Program-made: the position numbers and the translations under genes
Assembly (NCBI GenBank): GCA_016712315.1
Contig: JADJRG010000023.1
Span: forward strand, 1 to 64,000
Reading direction: 5' to 3'
Origin: Nannocystis sp.
GTDB taxonomy: Bacteria > Myxococcota_A > Polyangia > Nannocystales > Nannocystaceae
DNA: 64,000 bases
Notes under the pieces: generated by a model
The model's database searches: none
The model's input: only the letters and a program-made list of their open reading frames with translations
Told to the model about the DNA's origin: nothing
In this document: positions 20,013 through 28,664 of the stretch, in pieces
Numbering within the stretch: the first letter of the stretch is position 1
Layout of the letters: each line of letters begins with the position of its first letter

Positions 20013-22609
20013 GCTGCTCCTCCTTCGCGGTGGCCCCGGGCCGCCGCCGTCTGCTCGTCGTTGACGCGCCGCAGCTCGGCCTCGAGCGCCTTGGCGACCG
20101 TGATGTCGGTGAAGGTGATGACGACCCCGGCGATCCGATCCTCGAGGGTGCGGTAGGGCATGATCTTCGCGGTGAACCAGCGGCCGTCCGAGGTGGTCAC
20201 CTGGCGCTCGCTGAAGACCAGCGCGCGCAGCACCTCGCGGGCGTCCGCTGCCAGCTCAGGGTAGTTAATCGCCGACGTGATGTCTGTGACCGGGCGGCCG
20301 ACGTCGCTCGGGATCAGCCGGATGAGCCGGGTCGCCTGCGCAGTGAAGCGCCGCACGTGCAGCGCGGAATCCAAGAAGAGCGTGGCGATGTCCGTGCTGT
20401 CGAGCAGGTTGCGCATGTCATCGCTCGCCCGTGAGAGCTCGTCGATCTTCGTCTGGAGCTCCGTATTGAGGGTCTGCAGCTCCTCGTTCATCGACTGCAT
20501 CTCCTCGCGCGACGTGGTCAGCTCCTCGTTCGTCGACTGAAGCTCTTCGTTGGTCGATTGCAGCTCCTCGTTGGCCGACATCATCTCCTCGTGCGACGAC
20601 TGCTGCTCCTCGTGCATCGCCTGCAGCTCGCTGCGCAGCGCCAGCGCCTCCGCGCGCGCCTTCACGAGCTCCTCGGAGGCGGCCGGCCGCTTGCGCGCGC
20701 GCGCGGGCGCCTCTGCGGCCGCCTCGTGGAGGATCACCAGGATCAGGCCGAAGAGCGGCCCCGGCAGATCGAGGGATGTGACGGCGAGATCGATGACGCG
20801 CTCGCCGGCCTCGCTCGCGACCTTCAGCCCCGGTAGCGCGAGCTCGCCGCGCCCCTGCCGGAGCTGGCTGAGCGCGCGCGTGAGGGGGAGCCGCAGCCCC
20901 TCGCGCGCCATCGCCAAGATGTTCCAGTTCGCCTTGCCCGCCGGCGGCTCGAGGTAGCGCCCGGTCTGGCCGCTACAGTAGAGGATGTCGCCCGCGTCGT
21001 TGATCAGCACCGCGGGCGGCGAGTGGCGCGCGAGCAGCAGCTTGTCCGCGGCGTGCTCGATGTTGGCGACGGGCCGCCGCAGCGGCGCTTCGACGGCGCT
21101 GCCGCCCGCGGACGTCGGCGGGAAGACGAGCGCCCCTCTGCGCGGCGTCACCTCGATGCGCCGGTACAGCTTGGCCTTCGCGCTCAGCGGGCTGAAGAGG
21201 TGCGTGTGGCCGCCGATCGTCTCGGCGCTGCCCAGGAACAGCACCCCGCCGGGGTTCAAGCTGTAGTGGAAGATCGGCAGCAGCCGGCGCTGCATCTCCG
21301 GCTCGATGTAGATGAGGAAGTTGCGGCAGCTCAGCAGATCCAGCCTGGTGAAGGGCGGGTCCGTGAGCACGTTCTGCTGCGCGAAGATCACCATGTCGCG
21401 GATCTCCTTGCGCACGCGGTACGACTCGCCGTCGGCGACGAAGAAGCGGGCGAGCCGCTCGCTCGACAGATCCGCGGCGACGCTCGCCGGATAGGTGCCC
21501 CTGCGGGCGCGATCGATCGCGTCGGGATCGAGGTCGGTCGCGAAGATCTGCAGCCGACAAGCGACGACCCCCGCCAGCACCTGCTCGCGGAAGGCGATCG
21601 CGAGCGAGAACGCCTCCTCCCCGGTCGAGCAGCCGGGGACCCACGCGCGCAGCGTCGCGCCGCGCGCGTGCGCCGCGCCCATCGCCGGCAGCACCTCCTT
21701 CGACAGGTACTCCCAGCTCTGCGGGTCACGAAAGAAGCGCGTCACCCCGATCAGCAGCTCCTTGAACAGGTTGTGCACCTCGACCGGGTTCTCCTGCAAG
21801 AGCCGCAGGTAGTCGGCGACCGCGGCGAGCTGGTGGATCCCCATCCGCCGCTCGATCCGCCGGACCAGCGTCGTGCTCTTGTACGGCGAGAAGTCGTGGC
21901 CTAGCTGCGCGCGCAGGAGCTGGACGATCTCCGCGAGCGTGTCCTTATAGCTGTCGCTGAGGACAGGCTCACGAGCGAGCTCGTGGCCGCAGCGCAGCGC
22001 CCCGAGGATCTTCTGCGGCATGGCCTCCACCGTCGCGATGATGTCGGCGAGCCCCGCGTCGATGACGCTCTTCGGCATGCTGTCGAAGCGGGCGACGCTC
22101 GGGTCCTGGACCAGCACGAGGCCGCCGCGCTCCTTGATCGAGCGGGCCCCGGCGGTCCCGTCGGAGCCCATGCCCGAGAGGATCACCGCGACCGCCCGGC
22201 GCTGCAGCTCGACCGCGAGCGAGCGCAGGAACACGTCGACCGGCAAGCGGAGGCCGCGCGGCCCCGCCGGCTCGGCGAGGCGCAGCGAACCATCCTTGAT
22301 CGTGAGGTCATGGTTCGGCGGGATCACGTAGACCCGCCTCGCCTCGACCACGGTCTGCTCGTGGACCTCGATCACCTCCATCGTGGTCGCCCGCTGGAGG
22401 ATCTCCACCAGCATCGTCTTGTGGGTCGGATCCAGGTGCTGGACGACGACAAACGCGAGCTCGCTGTCGGCGGGGACCGCAGCGAGCAGCCCCTCGATCG
22501 CCTCGAGACCGCCCGCAGAGGCGCCGACCCCGACGACGGTGACGGGCGTACGCGCGGCGGCCTGCTGCTTGAACGTCAGAGGAGCGTCCGTGATCGCCCG
22601 AGAGTACAA
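20009..22609 (-). CDS. CheB-CheR-PAS fusion signalling protein
   Basis: About 866 residues from a probable TTG start at 22609; an open frame continues further upstream but is low-complexity Arg-rich sequence, so the start is an inference. The CheB methylesterase domain has GVGASAGGLEAIEG with nucleophile S31, then QHLDPTHKT and ILSGMGSDGTAG. The CheR methyltransferase domain follows with TRFFRDPQSW, the SAM-binding GCSTGEEAFSLAIA, FATDLDPDAI and SCRNFLIYI. A long coiled coil with repeated NEELQSTNEELQ heptads links to a C-terminal PAS domain ending in ITFTDITVAKALEAELR. This is the known CheB-CheR-PAS architecture whose missing kinase is normally fused at the C-terminus; here the kinase is the next gene, with overlapping stop and start. 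CheB without a receiver domain suggests regulation through partners rather than by phosphorylation. Confidence 0.92.
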   Translation of the reverse strand: MYSRAITDAPLTFKQQAAARTPVTVVGVGASAGGLEAIEGLLAAVPADSELAFVVVQHLDPTHKTMLVEILQRATTMEVIEVHEQTVVEARRVYVIPPNHDLTIKDGSLRLAEPAGPRGLRLPVDVFLRSLAVELQRRAVAVILSGMGSDGTAGARSIKERGGLVLVQDPSVARFDSMPKSVIDAGLADIIATVEAMPQKILGALRCGHELAREPVLSDSYKDTLAEIVQLLRAQLGHDFSPYKSTTLVRRIERRMGIHQLAAVADYLRLLQENPVEVHNLFKELLIGVTRFFRDPQSWEYLSKEVLPAMGAAHARGATLRAWVPGCSTGEEAFSLAIAFREQVLAGVVACRLQIFATDLDPDAIDRARRGTYPASVAADLSSERLARFFVADGESYRVRKEIRDMVIFAQQNVLTDPPFTRLDLLSCRNFLIYIEPEMQRRLLPIFHYSLNPGGVLFLGSAETIGGHTHLFSPLSAKAKLYRRIEVTPRRGALVFPPTSAGGSAVEAPLRRPVANIEHAADKLLLARHSPPAVLINDAGDILYCSGQTGRYLEPPAGKANWNILAMAREGLRLPLTRALSQLRQGRGELALPGLKVASEAGERVIDLAVTSLDLPGPLFGLILVILHEAAAEAPARARKRPAASEELVKARAEALALRSELQAMHEEQQSSHEEMMSANEELQSTNEELQSTNEELTTSREEMQSMNEELQTLNTELQTKIDELSRASDDMRNLLDSTDIATLFLDSALHVRRFTAQATRLIRLIPSDVGRPVTDITSAINYPELAADAREVLRALVFSERQVTTSDGRWFTAKIMPYRTLEDRIAGVVITFTDITVAKALEAELRRVNDEQTAAARGHREGGAA

Positions 22610-22638
22610 GAAACGACCTAGCCGTGCGCGGCGGCGCG

Positions 22639-22674
22639 CGCGCCGCTGGCGCCGCACGCGCCGCTGGCGCCGCA
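22639..22674. repeat. two tandem 18-bp units upstream of the CheB-CheR gene
   Basis: The 18-base unit beginning CGCGCCGCTGGCGCCGCA occurs twice head to tail at 22639-22656 and 22657-22674, in the 131-base gap between the GST stop and the CheB-CheR start. Each unit contains the palindrome TGGCGCCG-like core GGCGCC. It could be a regulator site or a simple slippage product; nothing decides between them. Confidence 0.6.
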
Positions 22675-22740
22675 CACCTCCCCGCCCCAGCGCCGCGAAC
22701 TCCGCCCGTCGTCGCGGCCTTGCCGGGCCACGTCGGCGGT

Positions 22741-23349
22741 CTAGTCGGCGAAGGCGCGCTGGAAGGCGGGTCGAGCGCGCAGGCGGGCGTGGTAGGACTC
22801 CGCGGCGCCTGCCCCTTGGAGCAGGCCGCAGGCGTACGCCCACTCGAGCAGGCCGCCGACGACCACATCCGCCGCGCTGAAGCTGTCACCGAGCAGCCAG
22901 CTCTCGGCGATCGAGGGGCCGATCGCCGAGAGCTGGCGGCGCAGAGCGGCGCGCTCGTCGTCGGTCGCGGCGCTGCGGTGGTGCTCCGGGGGCATCCGAA
23001 GCATCCGCAGGTACGCGGGATGGATCACCCCGTCGAGGTTGGTCATCGCGAAGAGGATCCACTGGTAGTAGAGCGCACGGGCGCGGGTCCCGTCGGCGGG
23101 GACGAGCCGGCGCGCTGGGTCGAGCTCGGCGACGTGCATGCAGATCGCGGCCGACTCGATGAGCGCGCGGCCCTCGTCGTCGACCAGCGCGGGCACGCTG
23201 CCGAGCGGGTGCACCGCGAGGTACTCGGGCCGCTTGTGGTCGCCGCCGCTGAGGCTGATCCGTTCGATCTCATACTGGATGCCGGCCTCCTCGAGCGCCC
23301 AGCGGCAGCGGTGAGATGAGGTCATCGCGGCGTGGTAGAGCTTGATCAT
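22741..23349 (-). CDS. glutathione S-transferase family protein
   Basis: A 202-residue protein of normal GST length. The N-terminal thioredoxin-like half has MIKLYHAAMTSSHRCRWALEE, where the Ser/Thr region carries the glutathione-activating residue, then HPLGSVPALVDDEG with the conserved cis-Pro and LIESAAICMHVAE, the glutathione gamma-glutamyl contact Ser. The C-terminal helical half has LLGDSFSAADVVVGG, the N-capping motif with its conserved Asp. It probably conjugates glutathione to electrophiles or works as a peroxidase. It starts nine bases after the stop of the giant kinase gene and may be co-transcribed with it; gshB elsewhere in the window supplies glutathione. Confidence 0.92.
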   Translation of the reverse strand: MIKLYHAAMTSSHRCRWALEEAGIQYEIERISLSGGDHKRPEYLAVHPLGSVPALVDDEGRALIESAAICMHVAELDPARRLVPADGTRARALYYQWILFAMTNLDGVIHPAYLRMLRMPPEHHRSAATDDERAALRRQLSAIGPSIAESWLLGDSFSAADVVVGGLLEWAYACGLLQGAGAAESYHARLRARPAFQRAFAD

Positions 23350-23358
23350 CCGAAGATC

Positions 23359-26300
23359 CTAGCGGGATCCCTCGGGCGAGGGCGCTCCGCCGGGCCCCAC
23401 GGAGGCGGCCAGCTCGATCACGAAGGTAGAGCCGTGACCTGGCGCGCTGACGACCGAGATCGCCCCGCCGAGGAGCTCGCAGAGGCGACGGGTGATCGTG
23501 AGCCCGAGGCCGGTGCCGCCGGCGCGGCGGGTCGAGGAGCCATCCGCCTGGTGAAACGCCTCAAAGATCCGGCGCGCCTGCTCGTGGCTCATACCGACCC
23601 CAGTGTCCTCGACGATGAAGCGGATCCGGTCGCCGTCGCGGCTGGCGCGCAGGGTGATCGTCCCGCGATCGGTGAACTTCGCGGCGTTCCCGAGGACATT
23701 GAGGAGGATCTGGCGGACCCGCGTCGGGTCGCTGAACATGTCCCCGAGATCTCGCGGGAGATCGAGGCGGAGGACGTTCGCGCCGCGCTGCACCGCCGGG
23801 CCGACAGCGTCGGCGACCTCGAGCGCGAGCGCGCGCGCGTCGAAGCGCTCGGGGAAGACCGTGAGGCGCTCCGCCTCGATCTTCGAGAGATCGAGGATGT
23901 CGCTGATCACCTGCAAGAGGTGGGCGCCGGCGCGCTGGATCCGGGTGACATCGCGGAGCAGCTCCTCGTCGCCGCGCTCCTCGACGATCTCCCCGATCAG
24001 CTCCGCGTAGCCGATGATCGCGTTGAGCGGGGTGCGCAGCTCGTGGCTCATATTGGCGAGGAAGGCGCTCTTGCTGCGGCTCGCGGCCTCGGCGGCGCTC
24101 CTCGCCTCGTCCAGGCGGGTGACCAGTCGGGCCTGCTCGATCGAGGTGGCGATCTGCGCGCTGAGCAGGCGGAGCGTCTCGACCCGAGCGGGCGTGAACA
24201 CCCCCTGCGTGACGCTGTTCTCGAGGTAGAGGACGCCGATCCCCTGACCGCGGAGCGCGAGCGGCAGGCACAACATGGAGCGCGGGCGCCGCTCGCGGAG
24301 GGCTGGGTCGGTCCGCAGCAGCTCCACCAGCTCCGGGTCGTCGAGGGTGAGCTGGCGGAGCGCGCGGAAAGAGAGGCGGATCGGCGCGGCCGGCACGTCG
24401 TCGCGCTCGTCGAGCAGTCGGGCCGCGCCTACAGCCCGGGGACGGGCCTCGCCGGTGAATTCGCCGACGACGGTGAGCCCGCGCGGCTCATGCAGGACCA
24501 GCACCCCGCCGCTGGCGCCCGCGGTGACGGCGACGATCCGCATCACGGCCCGCACGAGCTCGTCCAAATTGCTCTCGGCGGCGAGCGTCTGCGAGGCGCG
24601 GAGGACGCTGCGGAGATCGAGATCTGCTTGCCCTAAAGACAGGTCCTTGGGAACACCCTTGGTCGACGAGGCGGCCGCGGGCGGGCCGCTCGCGGCGAGC
24701 TCGCGGCGCAGCGCCGCGGCCTTGGGGGCGGCGCCCCAGCGCTCGTACAGCTCGCACGCGTCGCGCAGGAGGTGCTGGCTCAAATAGGCCTGCCCGCGCG
24801 CGCAGAAGAAGGCGGCGGCGCGCTCGGCGGCGAGGGCGGCGTGCCAAGGGTACCCCGCGGCGAGGGCGAGCCTGATGGCGCGGTCGTAGGCGGCGGCGGC
24901 GCGCTCATGATCGCCGCGGAGGCGGGCGCGCTCGGCGTCGACGAGGCTCGCGCGGTGCGCGTAGGTGGCGTGAGCGCCGGCCGCCCACCCGTCGAGTGTG
25001 GCGTGGTAGCGGTCGATCCACGGCAGCGCCTCGGCGGCCTCGATCTCGCCGCCGCCGCACCCGTCCGCGAGCGCGAGCGCGCCGAAGAACGGCAGCTCCG
25101 TCGTGAAGTAGAAGCCGTACCCGGCCTCGATCTCAGGCCCTACCGCCCGCAGCAGCGCGACCGCGACGGCGGCGCGGCGGAAGAGGACCGCCAGCTGGAG
25201 CTTGGCGAGGTAGTACCAGCGCAGCGCGAAGGTGAGCTTGCCCTCACGGAGGCGCTCGGCGAGCGCGCCCTCGTCGAAGCTGGCGTCGGTGAGGGTGTCG
25301 GGGGCGATCGTCTCGCCGGCGAGGGCGGCGATGAATTGGCGGGCCACAGCGATCACCGCGATCGACGAGGCGACCTTGGTGCGCTGCATCAGCGCGAGCG
25401 CGTCGTCGGCGGCCGCGGCGAGATCGACGAGCGGGCGACCGAGCGCGAGCATCGCGATGATCTGGTGGCTACACGCGAACGAGAGGTAGTTGTAGTCGCC
25501 GGAGTCGAGGCCCTCACGGCGCGCGATCTGCAGATCGTCGAGCACGTCGGGCAGCGGCCACGAGAAGTGGGTATAGGACGCGAAGACGAAGCGGAGCCGG
25601 CAGCGCAGCTCGTGGCTGCCGCGGCGATCGTTGAGGGCGAGCGCGAAGCGTCCGAACGACTCCGCGTCGCGGTAAGCGCCCCGGGCGGTGGCCAGGAAGA
25701 AGCCGAAGATCACGTAGGTGAAGGCGGCGAGGCTCGTATGTCCGTGGTCGATGGTGAGGCGCACCTGCTTGGCGATGATCAGCGCGTAGAGCTGAGGCAT
25801 CGTCATATTCGCCGGCGTGAGCAGCTCTTGCAGCAGCCCCAGGGCGGCGCTGTGGTCGGGGTCGACGAGCGCGGGCGCCTCCATCAAGACGGCGAAGGGG
25901 CGACTGCCGAGCTCCCGTTGGATCGCCGCCAGCTCGTCGGCGACCGCGGCGCGCTGCGCCTCGGCGTCGACCGGGAGATCGACGCCGAGGAGGGCGAGGC
26001 CGCGGCGGCCGGCGTCGATCGCCGCGGCGATCTGGCCGAGCGTGACGCAGACGGTGACGCGCAGCGCCTCGACCTGGGCGCGCTGACGGGGCGTGAGAGG
26101 CCGGGCGCTGAGCGCGTCGAGGCGAGCGAGCGCCCGCGAGCGCTCGCCGCTGAGGTAATCGCACGCGACCCGTTCGGCGTGGATCTCGAAGGTGAGCGCC
26201 TCGTCGCTCGCCCAACCCTCCGGGCCGAGCAGATCGAGGCCGACCTCCAGATAGTTGGCCGCGGCCTCGTAGCTGGCGCTATCGCGGGCGCGGCGGGCGG

Positions 26301-28638
26301 CCTCGCGGTGCAAGGCGGCGGCGCGTCGTCTCAGCGCTGGGCTCAGCAGGCGCGCGCCCGCGTGGCCGAGGTGAGCGACGATCTCAAAGAGCGCCTCGGG
26401 GTCCGCGGGATCCGCGTCGCGGGCGAGCAGGGCGAGGGCGACGCGCAGGTGGAGCTCGGGGCGCTGCGCGGCGGGCAGCTCGCCGGCCGCGGCTTGACGC
26501 ACACGATCGTGGAAGAAGCGGAGGTGCGGGCCCGCCGGGACGATCAGGTCGAGCGCCAGCGCCGGTTCAAGGAGCTGCTGCGCGTCGGCGCGGGCGATCT
26601 CGAGCAGCGCCGCGAGCAGCTCGAGATCGAAGCGGCCGCCGAGGTGAGCGGCGAAGGTGAGCGCGCGTCGACACGGCTCGGACAGGCGCCTCAGCGCGCC
26701 GCCGATCAGCTCGGCGACGGAGACGGGGACGCGCGCGGCGTTGACGCCCGCGAGCCGCCAGGTCCAAGCGCCGGCGCTGGCGTCGATCCGCAGGCCGGCC
26801 TCGCGGTGGAGGAAGCGCAGGTACTCGCGGGCGAAGAGGGGGTTCCCCTGGGAGCGACGTAGCAGCTCGTCGACCAGCGCGTCGACGTCGGCGGCGCCGC
26901 CGAGGGCGTCGACGACGAGCGCGCGGAGGGCCGCGCGGTCGAGCGGCTGGAGCTCGATCTCCGCCGGCGGAGGCGCGAGCGCGCGCAAGGCTTCGAGGTG
27001 ACGCTGGAGGGGTCGAGCGCCGCGCAGCTCGTCGCTGCGATAGACCAAGGCGACGACGAGGTGTCGGGCCTCGAGGCCGCTCGTGAGCGCCTCAATGAAG
27101 CGGAGGCTGGCGAGATCGGCCCACTGGAGATCATCGAGGAGCAGGAGGAGCGGCCGCTCCGGACGGGCGAAGCAGGCGATGAAGCGCTGGAGGGCGAGGT
27201 GCAGGCGCTGCCGCTGCTCGGCCGCAGGCAAGGGCGCCGGCGCCGGTAGAGCGCCGACCACGCGCTGAACGTCCGGCACCAGCTCGACGAGCGCGGAGAG
27301 GCCGCCGCCGACGCTCGCGCGCAGGCGCTCTCGCCACGCGTCGACCTCTCCTTCGCTGCCCCCGAGGACCTGTCTTAAGAGGCTGTTGAACGCCTGGGTG
27401 AGCGCGGAGAACGGCTCGCTGCGGCGCTGCGGCTCGAACCTCCCGGCGGTGAAGCGGAGGCGCTCGCGCAGGCGTTCGGCGTGCTCAGCGACGAGGGCGC
27501 TCTTGCCGACGCCCGACGCTCCTGCGACCAAGCAGACGGCGCGCTCGCCGGCCGCGGCGCGCTCGAACGCGGCGAGCAGGGCCGCCTGCGCGTCATCGCG
27601 CCCGTAGAGGCCGTCGGGGAGGACGAGCCGGGCGGCGGCGCTGTAGCCGAGGTGCGGCGTGAAGGTCGCCCGCGGGGCCGCTGCGGCGCGCATGAGATCC
27701 GCGCGCATGGCGGCGGCGCTGGCGTAGCGATCCTCTGGGTTCTTGGCCAGCAGGACCTCGATGATCGCGGCGAGCGCGGGCGGAGCCGCCGGAGCGCGCT
27801 GGACGAGGGGCGGCGGGATCTGCGTGAGGTGGGCGTGGAGCAGCTCGAGCGGATCGTCGGCGACGAACGGCGGCGCGCCGGCGAGGGCGGCGTAGAGGGC
27901 GGCGCCGAGGGCGTACAGATCGACGCGAGCGTCGCAGACCTGGCGGGTGCGGCCGCTCTGCTCGGGCGCGAGATAGGCGATCGCGGCGCTGAGGCCCTCG
28001 CCGAGGCGCGGCGCGCGACCGTCGAAGCTGACCTGCGAGAGGGCAGCGAGGCGAACGCGTGGTTGGTCGTTCTCGTCGACCCAGATCGCCGCCGGGCAGA
28101 GCGCGCCGTGGACCGCGCCGAGGGCGTGGAGGCGCTCGAGCGCGTCCGCGGCGGCGAGGGCGAGGGCGAAGGCGGCGGCCGGGTCGCGCCAACGCGGCGC
28201 GCCGGGCTCGAGCGGGGCGCCCAGGAAATGCTCGTAGATGAGGACCGCTCGATCCCCGCGGCGCTCGATGCGGCGACCCAGCACGATCGGCGGCCCAGCG
28301 GAGTCGCCTCGCTCCGCGGCGAGGGTGATGAGGCGGCGATGGACCGCGAGCTCCCCCTCAAGCTCGGCGGCTGCGCCCGGCCGGTCATCATTCGGCGCCC
28401 GCAGGAGCACATCGACGCCGCGTTGGCGAGCCCGAGCGATCAACCACGAGGCGTCACGGAGCAGCGGCGTGACGAATTCATAGCCGGCGATCTCCAGAAG
28501 GCGCGTGATCTCGGGGACTCGACTCACCGGGCCCTTGAGCTTCACACGGCCCTGGCGTCCCGCCCAGAGGCTCCACACCTGCGGCCCGGGAGCGCGCGAC
28601 CGAGCCGATCCGCGCGCCCCTCGCGGGGGTATGTACAT
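23359..28638 (-). CDS. giant pseudokinase-AAA-GAF-histidine kinase hybrid
   Basis: A 1759-residue protein with the order used by Ser/Thr-His hybrid sensor kinases of myxobacteria and cyanobacteria. Residues about 45-320 form a protein-kinase-like domain; 345-640 an AAA/NTPase with Walker A GASGVGKS (373-380) and Walker B-like LLLLLDDLQWAD; 700-1290 a helical TPR-like region; about 1330-1500 a GAF domain (MLCLPLALRGQGIGVLYLEN); then HisKA with H1532 in MSHELRTPLNA and an ATPase domain with GNAAKFTDRG, DTGVGMS and GTGLGLTI. There is no receiver. The kinase-like domain lacks the usual catalytic residues: the HRD position reads HGA (177-179), DFG reads AAL and the lysine of strand 3 is missing, so it is probably a pseudokinase. 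A lipoprotein gene lies 26 bases upstream and GST 9 bases downstream. Confidence 0.93.
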   Translation of the reverse strand: MYIPPRGARGSARSRAPGPQVWSLWAGRQGRVKLKGPVSRVPEITRLLEIAGYEFVTPLLRDASWLIARARQRGVDVLLRAPNDDRPGAAAELEGELAVHRRLITLAAERGDSAGPPIVLGRRIERRGDRAVLIYEHFLGAPLEPGAPRWRDPAAAFALALAAADALERLHALGAVHGALCPAAIWVDENDQPRVRLAALSQVSFDGRAPRLGEGLSAAIAYLAPEQSGRTRQVCDARVDLYALGAALYAALAGAPPFVADDPLELLHAHLTQIPPPLVQRAPAAPPALAAIIEVLLAKNPEDRYASAAAMRADLMRAAAAPRATFTPHLGYSAAARLVLPDGLYGRDDAQAALLAAFERAAAGERAVCLVAGASGVGKSALVAEHAERLRERLRFTAGRFEPQRRSEPFSALTQAFNSLLRQVLGGSEGEVDAWRERLRASVGGGLSALVELVPDVQRVVGALPAPAPLPAAEQRQRLHLALQRFIACFARPERPLLLLLDDLQWADLASLRFIEALTSGLEARHLVVALVYRSDELRGARPLQRHLEALRALAPPPAEIELQPLDRAALRALVVDALGGAADVDALVDELLRRSQGNPLFAREYLRFLHREAGLRIDASAGAWTWRLAGVNAARVPVSVAELIGGALRRLSEPCRRALTFAAHLGGRFDLELLAALLEIARADAQQLLEPALALDLIVPAGPHLRFFHDRVRQAAAGELPAAQRPELHLRVALALLARDADPADPEALFEIVAHLGHAGARLLSPALRRRAAALHREAARRARDSASYEAAANYLEVGLDLLGPEGWASDEALTFEIHAERVACDYLSGERSRALARLDALSARPLTPRQRAQVEALRVTVCVTLGQIAAAIDAGRRGLALLGVDLPVDAEAQRAAVADELAAIQRELGSRPFAVLMEAPALVDPDHSAALGLLQELLTPANMTMPQLYALIIAKQVRLTIDHGHTSLAAFTYVIFGFFLATARGAYRDAESFGRFALALNDRRGSHELRCRLRFVFASYTHFSWPLPDVLDDLQIARREGLDSGDYNYLSFACSHQIIAMLALGRPLVDLAAAADDALALMQRTKVASSIAVIAVARQFIAALAGETIAPDTLTDASFDEGALAERLREGKLTFALRWYYLAKLQLAVLFRRAAVAVALLRAVGPEIEAGYGFYFTTELPFFGALALADGCGGGEIEAAEALPWIDRYHATLDGWAAGAHATYAHRASLVDAERARLRGDHERAAAAYDRAIRLALAAGYPWHAALAAERAAAFFCARGQAYLSQHLLRDACELYERWGAAPKAAALRRELAASGPPAAASSTKGVPKDLSLGQADLDLRSVLRASQTLAAESNLDELVRAVMRIVAVTAGASGGVLVLHEPRGLTVVGEFTGEARPRAVGAARLLDERDDVPAAPIRLSFRALRQLTLDDPELVELLRTDPALRERRPRSMLCLPLALRGQGIGVLYLENSVTQGVFTPARVETLRLLSAQIATSIEQARLVTRLDEARSAAEAASRSKSAFLANMSHELRTPLNAIIGYAELIGEIVEERGDEELLRDVTRIQRAGAHLLQVISDILDLSKIEAERLTVFPERFDARALALEVADAVGPAVQRGANVLRLDLPRDLGDMFSDPTRVRQILLNVLGNAAKFTDRGTITLRASRDGDRIRFIVEDTGVGMSHEQARRIFEAFHQADGSSTRRAGGTGLGLTITRRLCELLGGAISVVSAPGHGSTFVIELAASVGPGGAPSPEGSR

Positions 28639-28664
28639 AGGGGTCGATAGGGCGCCCGACCGTC

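Noticed and set aside
20458..20600. Repeated NEELQSTNEELQ codons could be taken for a CRISPR-like direct repeat
   Set aside because: The repeat is short, in frame, without spacers, and is the coiled coil of the CheB-CheR-PAS protein.
24772..26862. Plus-strand open frame of 696 residues opposite the giant hybrid kinase
   Set aside because: It lies wholly within the conserved TPR and ATPase regions of the kinase gene on the other strand and lacks any domain.
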